Assembly: GCA_027575805.1 (NCBI GenBank)
Contig: JANBPU010000148.1
Location: forward strand, 1 to 40,389
DNA: 40,389 nt
DNA from: Mycoemilia scoparia
Taxonomy: Eukaryota > Kickxellomycota > Kickxellomycetes > Kickxellales > Kickxellaceae
Reading direction: 5' to 3'
The notes under the pieces were generated by a model, which saw only the letters and a program-made list of their open reading frames with translations, searched no databases and was not told the origin of the DNA. The translations under genes were made by a program, and so were the position numbers. Positions 1 to 11,157 of this stretch are shown here, piece by piece; the stretch's first letter is position 1, and the number at the start of each line of letters is the position of its first letter.

Positions 1-226
1 TATATCAACTATTAGTTATTAGGTTTATTTTTTATTTTTTTATATTTATTAAAAATTGAAAAAATCTCCAAAATATCAACTCACTCATATCAGGAGTCTT
101 TTGAGTGTCAAAAAATCAATTTTAATTTAATTTTAAATTTTCTTTTTGTATTACATAGTACTTATAATTCTCTATATTATTGCAATTTAAATTACTAACT
201 TGGCTTAATTATTGGCTGAGAAATAT
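1..226. other. AT-rich intergenic edge, nothing recognised
   Basis: This is very AT-rich sequence with short stop-riddled frames and no tRNA, repeat arm or coding pattern that I can support. A degenerate MITE begins just after it. Confidence 0.5.
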
Positions 227-326
227 GTAAAAAAAGTTTTTAAAAATTCTTTTGACTTGGTTTTGGAGGCTAGTATAGGAGCAATTGAAGTCAAATGATT
301 TGTTGGTCCTTTAAAAATAATCTCCT
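227..326. mobile_element. Degenerate MITE, subfamily alpha
   Basis: A decayed 5' TIR and a better 3' TIR (TCCTTTAAAAATAATCTCCT) enclose 100 bp. ATAT flanks both sides (223-226 and 327-330). The interior keeps a shortened alpha core (AGGAGCAATT...TCAAATGA). Confidence 0.6.
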
Positions 327-405
327 ATATAATACATTGCTACTTTTTATATATTTAACAATACCACTGCACCATTGCTCATAAGAGCATTTTAAAACCA
401 TGCTA

Positions 406-500
406 TGGTCATAATTCACAATGCCTTAGGCAAAATGGGTCCTCAAGAATTGTATATAGAATAGCTCAAAATTGGACCAAAGTTTGAGGTATCATTACTC
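406..500. repeat. Repeat family Y, copy 1 (partial)
   Basis: GGTCATAATTCACAATGCCT and the following ~75 bp align with the copy at 25857, including CCTTAGGCAAAAT and TTGGACCAAA. The right end is not found before the next element starts. Confidence 0.45.
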
Positions 501-510
501 TTTACAATAT

Positions 511-1147
511 GGGTAATAATTTATGAAGGGTAAATTTTGGTGGCCAATGGTTATTGTTGGGCCATAGCCCACATGATCTACCCTGAATGATTCCAGATGG
601 AATTATTTCATCCTGAACAATTCAGGATCGCTCTGAACAACTTTCAGTTGATCAGAGTAATTTTGAATCAATTGGGATTATGATCTGAGGATTACATTCC
701 TCACTTAACTTTTATTAGTTTAGTTAGTTTAATGAAGAGTTTCGCTATCTTCATTACCTTTTATATAATCATACTTTTATTTAGTTAAAAATAAAGTTGT
801 GGTTGAAAGGATTTGGAGAATTATAGTTAAACCTTATTGTCTTCCATTTAAGATCATTCTTTTCCATCCATCATCATTCCGGACGATTCCTAATTGATAC
901 TCTTTTATCACATTCCCCTGTTCCCATTTAGAACTATTCTGAACAATATTCTTATTCTGTTATTCACGCACCCTTGTGCTTTTCCCCCCATCCCCATTCT
1001 AAACAATTCTTAACCATTCAGAATGAAAAGTCTTTTAGCAACAACTTTCAGAATAGTTGAGGCTCGTCCCAGATGACCCTGGTCTGTCAGTTATAGGCAC
1101 AATCACAGTTTTACTAGTAAACTTTCAACCTCCAAAAATTATTACCC
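511..1147. mobile_element. Expanded 637-bp element with the common MITE ends
   Basis: The 5' end GGGTAATAATTTATGAAGGG and 3' end CCTCCAAAAATTATTACCC match the shared TIR, and ATAT flanks both sides (507-510, 1148-1151). The outer sequences are alpha/gamma-like (TTTTGGTGGCCAATGG at left; TATAGGCACAATCACAG and TACTAGTAAA at right). About 500 bp of unrelated filler sits between, rich in CTGAACAATTC-like words. It has no open frame of note. Confidence 0.7.
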
Positions 1148-1151
1148 ATAT

Positions 1152-1303
1152 GGCAAGTTCTCCATCATAGAGAAACAGATTGGTACCCTTGTACATTCCT
1201 TGTAAATCAGCCCATAAGCAGCCATACACTTTGGCTGGAGCCTGACAGGTTATTGGCTATTAACAGGTTATCATTCTGGTACACCTTTAAAGGAGATTCT
1301 GAC
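1152..1303. mobile_element. Family X short element, inverted copy
   Basis: 152 bp reading as the reverse complement of the 158-bp copies at 12710 and 34157 (GGCAAGTTCTCCATCA at left, TTTAAAGGAGATTCTG at right). ATAT lies on both sides (1148-1151, 1304-1307), and both ATATs are shared with the neighbouring MITEs. Confidence 0.7.
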
Positions 1304-1307
1304 ATAT

Positions 1308-1421
1308 GGGTAGTTATTTTTGAAGGGCCAAATTAATACTATCAATGATAATATAGGCTAGCCAGTATGCAATTTGGAACTGGCATACTAATAAAACTTA
1401 GTCCTTCAAAAATAATTATCC
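1308..1421. mobile_element. MITE, subfamily beta
   Basis: 5' TIR GGGTAGTTATTTTTGAAGGG and 3' TIR TCCTTCAAAAATAATTATCC, flanked by ATAT on both sides. The beta core is present, with ATCAATGATAATATAGGCT and GGCATACTAATAAAA. Confidence 0.85.
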
Positions 1422-1425
1422 ATAT

Positions 1426-1704
1426 ACTTGATCCTAAGTGAAATCCGATCATATAGCAATTGCCAAAACATTAAACAAATGTGAAAATTGATGATCTTTC
1501 TGAAACGAAGTTAAAAGTATCTCTTGGATCTTGGAAAACAAAATTGTTATTATTATAGATGGCGCAAAAATAATAAAAGAACTGTTGGTGATGTTGAGAG
1601 AGATGTGATGAAGGCGAGTTGGAAATGTAATTGTTATTATATTTGTGAATAAATGAGATGCTTTAGAAAATATTTATATATGCTTATAGTGTTGAAGTGA
1701 TTGA
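1426..1704. other. 3' flank of the ABC transporter gene
   Basis: AT-rich sequence downstream (in gene direction) of the ABC stop codon. No coding sequence or repeat arm is seen. It presumably holds the 3' untranslated region and polyadenylation site. Confidence 0.4.
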
Positions 1705-4700
1705 TTAGTTGTTGTTGTTGTTGCAGCTGCCGTCATTTTTGTTAATGGCAGACTGCGAGGAGATAATCAGCGGATTCTTGGATGAATGATCTGCTGAAGG
1801 ATTGCGTGAGCGTGTGTGAGAATCGATAACCTGCTCAAGACTCATGTCCCGAACTGATCCAAATGGCACTGAGCCCATCATCGTAAATTCACGCATTGTG
1901 GTTGCATGTGGCGTTGTGCCAGAAAAGAAACTGTCGGTCGCTGATGTGGGAATTGCAAATGGCTGAGCAGCCATACGCATTGGGGATGGCTGAAGAAAGT
2001 TGCGACTGTTGTTGTGGTCATTGGTAGCCGAATGAGATTCCAGTGATGGTGGTGGTGGTGGCGCTGTTTGCTTGCGATCACGGCGACCAAAGTACCAATG
2101 GAATTCGTTGTTGTTGTTGTTGTTATCATCATCAGTATTGTTCATAGAGCCATAGTCTTGCTGCCCATACTGTGAGCAAAAGACTGCGCTGTCAACCTCA
2201 TGCATGGGCTGTTGCTGCTGTAGCTTCTGTCTCTTACTGTCATCTCTGGTTGTTTTAGATAAATGCGCAATGGCCTGGCCTGGCTCTATATCAGGCGCTG
2301 GTGAAGCTGGTGATCTCATATTGACGCCCCCACTACTGCAACCATCATCATCTCGATGATGATTTTTAGCCGCCATTCCTGTGTCAAATATAGGCTCGCC
2401 ATTAACACCTGAGCTTTCATCTTTGAGTTGCTTCATCCACATGTCATGATATGTCGATTCAGGATTGCTTAGAAGCTCATTGTGTGTTCCCCGCTCGATT
2501 ATCTGGCCATCCTTGAGCACCAGAATCATATCCGCATGTATGACTGTTGACAGGCGATGTGCAATGATCAGAGTGGTCCTGTCAGCAGTCATCTCACGAA
2601 GCGATGCCTGGATGTTCCTCTCAGTGTGAGTGTCAAGGGCCGAGGTCGCCTCATCTAGACACACAATGGCTGGGTCCTTGAGGATTGTGCGCGCAATCGC
2701 AACCCTCTGCTTTTCTCCTCCGCTAAGTCGCAGGCCTCGCTCCCCAACTTTTGACTCATAACCGTCTGGGAATGACAATATGCGGTCATGGATCTGTGCT
2801 GCTAATGAGGCCCGGATGACATCATCCATGAATACGCCCCTTTCGTCCCCAGCCTTTCCATATGCAACATTGTAGCGGATGGTGTCATTGAACAGAACCG
2901 TATCCTGCGGCACAACCCCAATGGCCTTGCGAACTTCTCTTTGCGGGACATCACGGATATCCTGGTCATCGATCCTTATGCTACCCATCTGGACATCATA
3001 GAAGCGGAACAGCAGCCTCAATATTGTACTCTTGCCACTACCAGACGGGCCAACTAAGGCAACTGTCGCTCCGGGGGGGATTGTGAATGAGATGTTGGAA
3101 AGAGTAGGCCGAACGCCATCATACGAGAACGACACCTTATCAAACTCAATCTTGCCCCTATCAAGGCACAGCGGTCTTGGGTTTGTGGGGTCTTTGATGT
3201 CGATGGGCTCCTCGAACAGCTCAAACATCTTTTCCATATCAATGAAATTCTTTTGGATAACACGGTAGTATGTCCCAAACCAGTTGAGAGGGCCATACAG
3301 CTGCGCAATGTAGTTTAGGTACATTGTAAAGTCGCCCAACGTCAGCGACCCATCCAGAACTCGTTTGGCACACAATAGCGCACCCAGAGCCAGCCCCACT
3401 TGGATAATAAACGTCTGCACAACGTTGAGGACATTCATGGTGCTGGTGCTTTTCCACTCGGCCTCCTGATACTTGTCAACAGCCTCAGCATACTCGTCGC
3501 CCTCAAACTTTTCGGCATTGTAGTACTTTACAGTCTCAAAGTTGAGCAGCGAGTCAACCGCCCGGGCCTCCATCTCATTATCAAGCTGATTGGCCAATCT
3601 CCGATATCTGGTCCGCCAGTCCGTCAGCTTCACAGTCAATGTGATGTAAGAAACCATTGTGACCAGCACAATAAGCCCAAAATACAAATCAAACGCAATG
3701 GTAAAAAAGTAGGATGCCAGCAGAATATCTACAAATGTTGGGATAATGTTGAAGAGGATGCTGGATAAAATGGAAACCACGCTGGCAACGCCCCGATCTG
3801 TAAATGAGAAAAAACAAATTAAATGTTGATGTTGTTGCTGTTGTTGTTGCTGTGGTACAAATAGCTTTGCATATGCTTATAAAGTAGGTGAAATAAAGGA
3901 TAGAGAGATCGTGTCTGTGTTATATTGAATGTGGGGCAGCAGTTCTGCACAATGACATTATTGCTGCTATTGAGAGGGCGTAGAGAAGAATTTTAAATAG
4001 GAATATAAATATAGGCCCACAAGAAATCATCACCATGGCACATCTCTGATATGCACAGAACATTAGTGCATGCATATGTGTGCGTGCAGTCCTGATGCCA
4101 ATAACCCTAACACTAATTCTCTCGCTCTCTCTGCCAAGGAAAAAGGAGGGGAATAAATCATCTTGGAAGGAAAACTTTTCTTGCTGTGGCTTGGAATGGA
4201 GTTTTTTAAAAAAGAGGGTATAATCTGGGAATTTAGAATACTGTATGGCGCTTACCTTGAACACGAAGAATCTCGCCAGTCTTCCGATTAATATGGAATC
4301 TAAACGAAAGATTATGAAGGTGGTCAAACATATCGACCGATATTTTCTTTGTTGTGTTCTGGCCGACCGGAATCCACATAAAGTTCTGTGCAGTGGCAAT
4401 GAGCCCAGCACTGCCTTGCAAGAGTTTGAGAACAACGAATATGGCGATCTGGATACACATCCACTCAAAAGTCACTACTGGTGGCGATGATATGTTGGAG
4501 GATACGGCCAGTGCATCGACCATTCGTTTCAGCTGGAGCGGCACCAGGACATTGACAACGCGCCCACAGGCCAAAAGCCCAATAATGCCAACAAACGAAA
4601 GCTGCAGCCTGGCTTGGCCCGTTGGCCACATGAATGGCAAAAGCTTTGAAAGCCGCTGCTGGATATTCCGAATGCCTTTGTACAGGTGGTCAGAGTGGTG

Positions 4701-5501
4701 ATAGAGCTGCTGCTTCTTGCGTCCACTACGCAGTGCATTACCCTCCTGGTCATAATAGCTGTTCCTGTTGGGGCTGAAGAAAGTCGAGTAATCTCCTGCT
4801 GCCCCAGGTGGTGGTACTGATGATACAACAGGAATGGAAACACTGCCGCCATTTTGTTGCGCAAAATTTTTGTGACTGGGTGTGGATGCGGTTGAGGACT
4901 GTATGCCACTATCATTATCGCTATCATTGTTCTTTTTGGCTCTTCCATCACCATCATCCTCATCAGGCTTGGCTGGCAATAACGGCAGTGTCGTCGTCGC
5001 CGTTGCCAAAGCAGTCTGGACCAATGCTTCGCCGCTGGTGGTGGGTGTGATAGTTGCCATTTCATTATCATAGCTGCTATTACCATGGCTCTTTTTGTTG
5101 TGGGAATATCTGGAAGCCAAACTGCCGCTGTTGCTTCTATGCTGGTGACGGCCTCTTCTTTTACTTGAGCTATTTCTCAGCAATGTTGTTGTTTCTGATG
5201 AGGGGAATGGACTTCCACATGTATGATGGCATGATGACAATGCTTGTGAATCAGTCATAGCAGTGATGGTGGCGTTTGCTGGCTTGGTTCTCATCTTGTC
5301 TCCTGAGTCGGTGGGGACGGCGGGCGCTGCTCCTGCCTCTTCAGGTTTGCCTGTAGTAGCAGCAGCAGCAGCAGCAGCAGCAGCACTGGTCACGGCGGGG
5401 TGGAGCGCTGACAAAGGCCTTGTCTTCTTAGTCGCCTTACTGCCATAGCGGCTGGGCAATGATTGTAATGTGTTGGCGCTATTTCTTCTGCTATTACCCA
5501 T
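1705..5501 (-). CDS. HMT1/ABCB6-type half ABC transporter, two exons
   Basis: Exon 1 is 5501-4256 and exon 2 is 3797-1705; the 458-bp intron has a GTAAG donor and CAG acceptor. Joining G|AT restores the conserved RVQDRGVASVV of the family and gives 1112 aa. The membrane domain starts near residue 295. The nucleotide-binding domain is complete: Walker A GPSGSGKST (665-673), Q-loop VPQD (711-714), signature LSGGE (773-777), Walker B IVCLDE (793-798) and switch His (829). The stretch VDSLLNFETVKYYNAE and the following PLNWFGTYYR match heavy-metal tolerance HMT1/ABCB6 transporters better than mitochondrial Atm1. Known relatives move phytochelatin, glutathione conjugates or porphyrins across vacuolar or organellar membranes; the substrate here is unknown. 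About 285 residues of Ser/Thr/Asn/Ala-rich sequence precede the membrane domain, and no TMD0 helices are seen. A 240-residue polar tail follows. I chose the first in-frame ATG; the frame stays open to about 5687 without another ATG, so an upstream exon is possible. Confidence 0.9.
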
Positions 5502-5751
5502 ATAGCGTTGTAGAATAATATTATCTGTAGCAGTCAAGGTGGTGGTGGTGGTGGTTAGTGTTTGATGATGATAATGACGAAAAGTACCAAATATTGAAAC
5601 ATGCAAAAATAGAAACCTCGCTGTTGCTATTGAGTGTGTGTTAAAACTTTTTCGTAAATGTATGATTATTAAATAATCAACGCCATATTATGGGTTGTAA
5701 ATTTTATTACTATGTGCCTTTGTTGTTCCTAATAGTGTGTATGTGGCATAT

Positions 5752-5868
5752 GGGTAGTTATTTTTGAAGGGCTAAATTGATACTATCCCTGATAATATAG
5801 GCTGGCCAATATGCAGGACGAGACTGACCTACTAGTAAAAATTAGTAGCCCTTCAAAAATAATCACTC
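5752..5868. mobile_element. MITE, subfamily beta, upstream of the ABC gene
   Basis: 5' TIR GGGTAGTTATTTTTGAAGGG and 3' TIR CCCTTCAAAAATAATCACTC; flanks are ATAT (5748-5751) and ATAC (5869-5872). It ends 250 bp from the chosen ABC transporter ATG, so it lies in the likely promoter or leader. Confidence 0.88.
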
Positions 5869-6159
5869 ATACGACTTCCCCATAGGAGCAATAAAAGACT
5901 CAATCATCTTATTTTAAATTGGTTTAAATTGGCAAATAGCTGCCTCCGCAGGAGTAATAAAAGGCTTAATCATCTTTGTTGCTATTAATAGTGCTTGTAT
6001 GCGTCTATTTAAATAATAGACTCTCTCATTTCTTTTGCTGTATGCTTTAGTTATAATAAATCGATAAAAGGAGTTGTTTTATTGGTTAAATAGTTCCCTA
6101 CATCTCCGAGGCATTTAAATAGCAGATCTGGGTTAGAGAACTCCTAAAAGTCTCCATGT

Positions 6160-6257
6160 GGATCATAATCTTTGAAGGGCACCTTTTGGTGGCCAACGAT
6201 TATAGGGGAAATCACAGTTGATTATCAAATAGAGTTTCCCTTCAAAAATAGCCTCTT
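6160..6257. mobile_element. MITE, subfamily alpha
   Basis: 5' TIR GGATCATAATCTTTGAAGGG and 3' TIR CCCTTCAAAAATAGCCTCTT around the alpha core TTTTGGTGGCCAACGATTAT. The flanks ATGT/ATAC have diverged. Confidence 0.8.
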
Positions 6258-6282
6258 ATACAGAGCTTAAAGCCGAATATAT

Positions 6283-6402
6283 GCGTGATCATTTTTGAAA
6301 CGCTGCTGATTTTTACTAGCAGGCCAGTAGTTTAATCTTGCTTATTGGCCAGCCCATATTATCATGGATAATATTAATTTAGTTCTTCAAAAATTATGAT
6401 CC
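6283..6402. mobile_element. MITE, subfamily beta
   Basis: Flanked by ATAT on both sides. The core has CTAGCAGGCCAG, TTGGCCAGCC and ATTATCATGGATAATATTAA. The 5' TIR is worn and the 3' TIR is TTCTTCAAAAATTATGATCC. Confidence 0.8.
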
Positions 6403-6860
6403 ATATAAAGAATTTCCTGCTTTTGGGTTGTATAACAACACTGTAATCTAAAAATAGACCTTTGTAGGCAATTGCTGAATAGGAAAAAATGCAAAATGTT
6501 TGTGAAATATTCCACTCTACTGTTGTTGTTGCTGCTAATACTAAGCAAGACTAAACACCCCTATTTTCAACTACACTCTGTATACTAATATTTTAGAAAA
6601 AAGATTGTTCCTGAGAAACATTCAAGTATATCTCCACACGTTTGTGGGAATTCCTGGATATGTGTGTAGTGCGGTTGCAACAGCGGGTTTGGGATGCTAC
6701 TAAGGATCTCCATTAATTACGATTAAGAGGTTCTTTTGTTCTTGTTACTTCAATTGTTTTTATTGATGCCCTGTGGATTGCCCAATGACAATGTTTCAGT
6801 TTAAACTTCAACGGGCTAAAATAATTGCAGTGATTTAGTTTGTTCATGTTTGTTTCATAT

Positions 6861-6957
6861 GGGTAATAATTTTTGAAGGGTTTGTCACTCATCTGGCTGT
6901 GGTTGCTGCGCCTATAATCATTGGCCTCCAAAATGCACCCTTCAAAAACCATCACCC
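6861..6957. mobile_element. MITE, subfamily alpha
   Basis: 5' TIR GGGTAATAATTTTTGAAGGG and 3' TIR CCCTTCAAAAACCATCACCC, flanked by ATAT on both sides. The alpha core is in reverse orientation (CATCTGGCTGTGGTTGC, ATAATCATTGGCC). Confidence 0.88.
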
Positions 6958-6961
6958 ATAT

Positions 6962-7765
6962 CCGCAAGCTCCTGCTTTATAAGCCTTGAACTTTTCATCT
7001 AGATCGATGGTCGTTTTGATCCTGGCTGAAAAGATATATAATCATTGCTGAAAAACAAGGGCAGTGCTAAGCCCCCTCCCCCCAATTGTCATGGCATCAA
7101 GTTGTAAAAAATAATTGCTAATTGGCTTTATAATCACTCATCATAAACAATGGTGATGATTAGCCATGATAAACAATAATCTACTCTCATTTCTTGTTGA
7201 GGAGATTAGGCTACTATGATATTAGCCGTGTTTTGTCCATGCATTTATTGACTACCCATTGTAGGATTAATTAGATGTTCAGGATTAAGGACGATCCGGC
7301 TTGCTCTTGGTCACAAAGTAAATGAATAACCATCACGCTTATTTATCAATGCTGTCCATTAATGCAAAAATATTTAATACATAGAGAGAAAAAACATCAA
7401 TAAGAAAAATGTACCTAATATGGATTGTTAAAAGCTTATAGAAGAATATTAGCAATATAATTTTATCGCTCACAGTCCAGCAGTCCATTTGAAAATAAGC
7501 GCTCTTTTTCTCCCAACCCATTCGGATATCCACAAAATTTGGTTGGAGTGTGCGCAAATCCTGAATGTAACAAAGTGGATTATTTATTACAAGCCAAGAA
7601 ATGCGTTTGCGCTATTGCAAAAAAAACTAGAGTGATCCGATAATTCAAAATTGGTTAGAATTCAGCAAAGAAGACTGAGAGAGTCCGTACATTCTATCAT
7701 ACACTAAATTATATGGATCAAGGAGCACAGTAGTGTAGCCGTTAAAGTCTGGAGAAAAGATCTTC
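6962..7765. other. Intergenic DNA 3' of the bHLH gene
   Basis: AT-rich; short frames only, none with a recognisable domain. A 64-codon minus frame at 7645-7839 overlaps the bHLH 3' end in another phase; I find no splice sites that would use it. Confidence 0.4.
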
Positions 7766-9602
7766 CTAAGCTGTGGAGGTTGGCTGCTGCTTTTGTCCGC
7801 TGTGGCTATCAGGTGAGGATGATACTGAGCCTGCAACACTGGTGCTGCTCTTAGTGTGTTGACCGAGTGCCTCAGTGAGCTGATTGTAGCTGGCCTGAGT
7901 CAAATGCTGTGGGGTTGGGACGAAGGTGGATGTTGCTGAGACCATGTCCACAGGGCTGGGCTCGCACGACGACAAAGAAGGGAACGAGACTGTCGATGTG
8001 TTGACCGAGATCAATGATGGTGAGAAAGTGGCCGTCATAGCCGAGTCTGGGAACATGGATATTGCTGACGATACGCGGTTGTGGCCGACAACAGTACCAC
8101 CACCATTGATGCTGACCTTGGAAAAGGCACTTCCGCATGGAGTGACTGGCATGCTCAACTGTCTCTGCTTGGCAAGTCTGTTGCGCTGGGCAATGCTTGT
8201 GGGACTTGAGCCTGGAGTGGCAGTAACTGAACACTTGATGGCCTTCTTGGGGGTTGTTAGAACAGTGCTACCCTCCTCGACTGCAGTAGCTGAGCTGGTT
8301 CTACGAGAACCAGAGTCACTGGCATTATCGCTCTCAGCTTCATTCTCAACTTCGTCGCGCTGCCTAACTTTACCAGAAATTTTGGCAGCCTGAACATCGC
8401 CTCCTGTCCTTTCGCTAATTGTAGGAAGCAGCATATGCGTAGCACTGGACCCAGAGCGGGAGCGAGAAATGGCCTTCTCTTCCTTGGTAGTGGTGATTGG
8501 GTCGATGCCCAGCTTCTCGCGGAGACGGTTGAGCTCATCGCGAAGTTCAAGATTGCGGAGCTGGAGAGTCTTGATGTAGCGATCATTGTTGGATTGTTGG
8601 GACTTAAATGTGCGAATATATTCCAGTGACTTTTCTACAATGGTGGCTTTGCTAGGACGCCTTACATGGATAAGGCTTGGCACGGCTGATGCAAGGTCCT
8701 GGAACTGGCCGTTAAGAGACTCACGCCTGGCACGTTCTATAGCGTTGTGGTTCACGCGCTTAGCCACACTTTCCGTTTGCTTGCTATATTGTTTTTATAT
8801 TTTCAAAAATGCCAAATATGGGCATAAGCAATGCAGGGTCAGGTCAGTATGAGTTATGCTGGTCAGAATGAAATGAAGCTGCTGCTACAGTTCAATATAT
8901 GTGCATGAAGTGTGCATCTATCAAGAAGAGCCACTCACATAATGCATTTGTAGTAATAAGTATTAAGGTTCTTTCTTACCTTGCTTTTGGCGAAGAGTTT
9001 CGGCGCGTGATAGCAGCAGAAACAGATTGGTCAACAATAGACTGTGGGCCAGCTCCCATCAAGGGACTCAGGTTGGTGCTGTGTGCCATGGTCGAGACAG
9101 AACCAGAGACGCTAGCTCCCGGGTTAGAGACTTGTTGATTTTGTCTGTTAGTGGTGGTGGTGGTGGTGGTGGTGGCAGCAGCAGCAGCAGCGGCGGCGGC
9201 GGCCATAATGGCGTTGTTGTTGGCGGTGGCGGCAAACATGGATGGATTCATTGTCATCAAGTGCTGCATGGCAGCAGAGGTAGGGTCCACAAAACCACCC
9301 TTGAGTTGGTGGTGGTGGTGCTGTTGTTGTTGCTGATAAAAGCTGGGGCTTCCAGAAGTACCAGTGGCAGCAATGTTAGAGTTAGGAGTGGAAGTAGCAG
9401 GGGGCGTCAAAGCTCCAATATTGGGGTTGTATCCGGCAACGGCAGCAGCAACGGCCATAGCTGTGGCTTCAGATTGGCTTTGCTCGGCTGAAGAAACAAC
9501 AGCACCAGTGTTTGTTGGGATAGAAGTGGCAGAGTACTGACCAGCAGCAAGATTATAAGTAAAAGCACCTGAGGGAAAAGACATGGAAGGATAACGAGAC
9601 AT
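7766..9602 (-). CDS. bHLH leucine-zipper transcription factor, two exons
   Basis: Exon 1 is 9602-8980 and exon 2 is 8783-7766; the 196-bp intron has a GTAAG donor and TAG acceptor. AG|C joins in frame, giving 546 aa. The ATG opens MSRYPSMSFPSG. The first 200 residues are low-complexity, with poly-Gln/His, poly-Ala and poly-Thr runs. The basic region and helix-loop-helix lie at about 217-268. The basic region NHNAIERARRESLN carries the His-Glu-Arg triad of E-box (CACGTG-type) binders. A leucine heptad coiled coil follows at about 277-300 (LQLRNLELRDELNRL), so dimer formation is expected. The C-terminal half is Ser/Thr-rich with several SP/TP sites. It is presumably a nuclear regulator; the target genes cannot be told. 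Neither half shows the bHLH unless the exons are joined, because the exon 2 frame opens with GTG rather than ATG. Confidence 0.88.
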
Positions 9603-11044
9603 GATGATATTTTGGTAGTCGTTTTGAAATGCTTCTTGTTTTTGGGCTTTTTAAACAAGGGCGTGTGTGTGGCTATGGACAGCAGAGTTGTGGGAAGATT
9701 TGTAGAGGCGTTAAAAACAGTTTGGACTGGAGTGCGTAATAAAATTCACAGAGGTCAACTACTAGTGAATGGACAATATGTGTTGTATATGCACAATCTT
9801 CGTTATAGGACGTGTAAGGCAATATATATAAATTTGTGGTCGTGGTAAAACAGGGGGAAATAAAAGAGCACAAGTAATCAATACTTGGAAGCGCTTTTGG
9901 TAGTGAGCAGTGTGAGTTAGTTTTTGAAGATCGAGAGAAAAGAAAGTGAGAAACGGAATAGACCAGCTATTGCCAAATAGAAATAATAGTAGTAGAAACT
10001 GAAAAATGAAATGAAAAAGAAACAAACAGAGCTAAAAAACCAAGGAAGGAAGGAGCAGCGGGGCCGAGGCTTTATAAGCAGCGTTGTTCTCTATTCCTCT
10101 GTCATATTAGCATGGCTGCAACAGATTCATTCGTAGTGGTGTATGTTGATCGAATAATGATACATTCCACTTCTTTAATGCTAAGCAGTTTACCAGTGAA
10201 TGCGCGCGTATGTGTTATGGAAGCAGAGACAGAGGCACACATCCACATCCACACACACTCTCTCTTGACTAGCATTTCTTGAGTTTCCCCACAAATAGCA
10301 CAATATTTGGCTCAGTCACCAGCCAGTCCGTTTACAATAATTTACAAAGCCAGCAAACGGTCTTTGACTATGCAGGCGAGTCTGAATGCGCTAATGAGCA
10401 TGAGCCCAAAGACCACAAGCAACAAAAAGGGTCCACTGATCTATTTTTCTGAAAGAGTGCTCTGCCAAAAGAAAACAAACCATGGCAGTCCCTGACCACT
10501 AACAGCCACTGCTGTCCCTGCAGAGTAACATACCCAATGTAACTGGATTCGCATCCTGTACTCTCAATATACTCTTCCCCAATCTCTCTCGTCTCTCTGT
10601 GTGTATGTGTGTGTATACGGCAAAACAAGTTGGCTATCCAAACACAAGCAAACCCCCCCCTTCTTGGGGAATGTAGAATGCCTCTCCCTCTTTCCCTCTT
10701 CAGGTAGGGCTAATTCTAAGAAACTGGCTCATATTCTCCAACTAGGAGTAGCTGACATTGCCTTTCCTTGTCCTTTCCTGTCTCGTCTCAAAGAATTCTC
10801 TCACCTCCAACAAAAGCATATCCAGATTCTTGGAACATGAGGGGGGAATTTCTATCTTTGGACACAAAGAGGTTTCATCATCTTCGCGTTCTTGGCCAAA
10901 GCTTTTCTATGCGTGAGGAGGATCCTATAGAACACATGCACAAAACCAATGCAGCTTTTCAGCCTTTCCCCCTTAAAGATAGAGACGAGTTGACATTGCT
11001 CTACAAAGAAAACCAAACGTCACACACACAGAATTGCTTCATGT
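9603..11044. other. Intergenic DNA upstream of the bHLH gene
   Basis: It holds the pyrimidine-rich leader and candidate TATA box of the bHLH gene (to about 10080). After that there is non-repetitive sequence with only short frames that lack domains or splice logic. Confidence 0.4.
10070..10077 (-). promoter_or_regulatory. Candidate TATA box of the bHLH gene
   Basis: TTATAAAG reads on the minus strand about 470 bp upstream of the bHLH ATG. The DNA between about 9880 and 10060 is strongly pyrimidine-rich on the coding strand, as in many fungal leaders. This would imply a long 5' untranslated region. It rests on position and composition only. Confidence 0.35.
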
Positions 11045-11157
11045 GCATCGTTATTTTTGAAGGGCTAACTTGACTAGTAGGCCAGCTTCAATCTGCATAC
11101 TGGCCAGCCTACATTACCATTGACAATAACAATTTAGCCCTTCTAGAATAATCACTC
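11045..11157. mobile_element. MITE, subfamily beta
   Basis: 5' TIR GCATCGTTATTTTTGAAGGG and 3' TIR CCCTTCTAGAATAATCACTC. Flanks are ATGT and ATTT. The core has CTAGTAGGCCAG, TGGCCAGCC and ACCATTGACAATAAC. Confidence 0.8.

Noticed and set aside
7645..7839. Alternative C-terminus of the bHLH protein
   Set aside because: The frame reads well (LRKIFSPDFNGYTTVLLDPY) but no donor/acceptor pair links it to the main frame.
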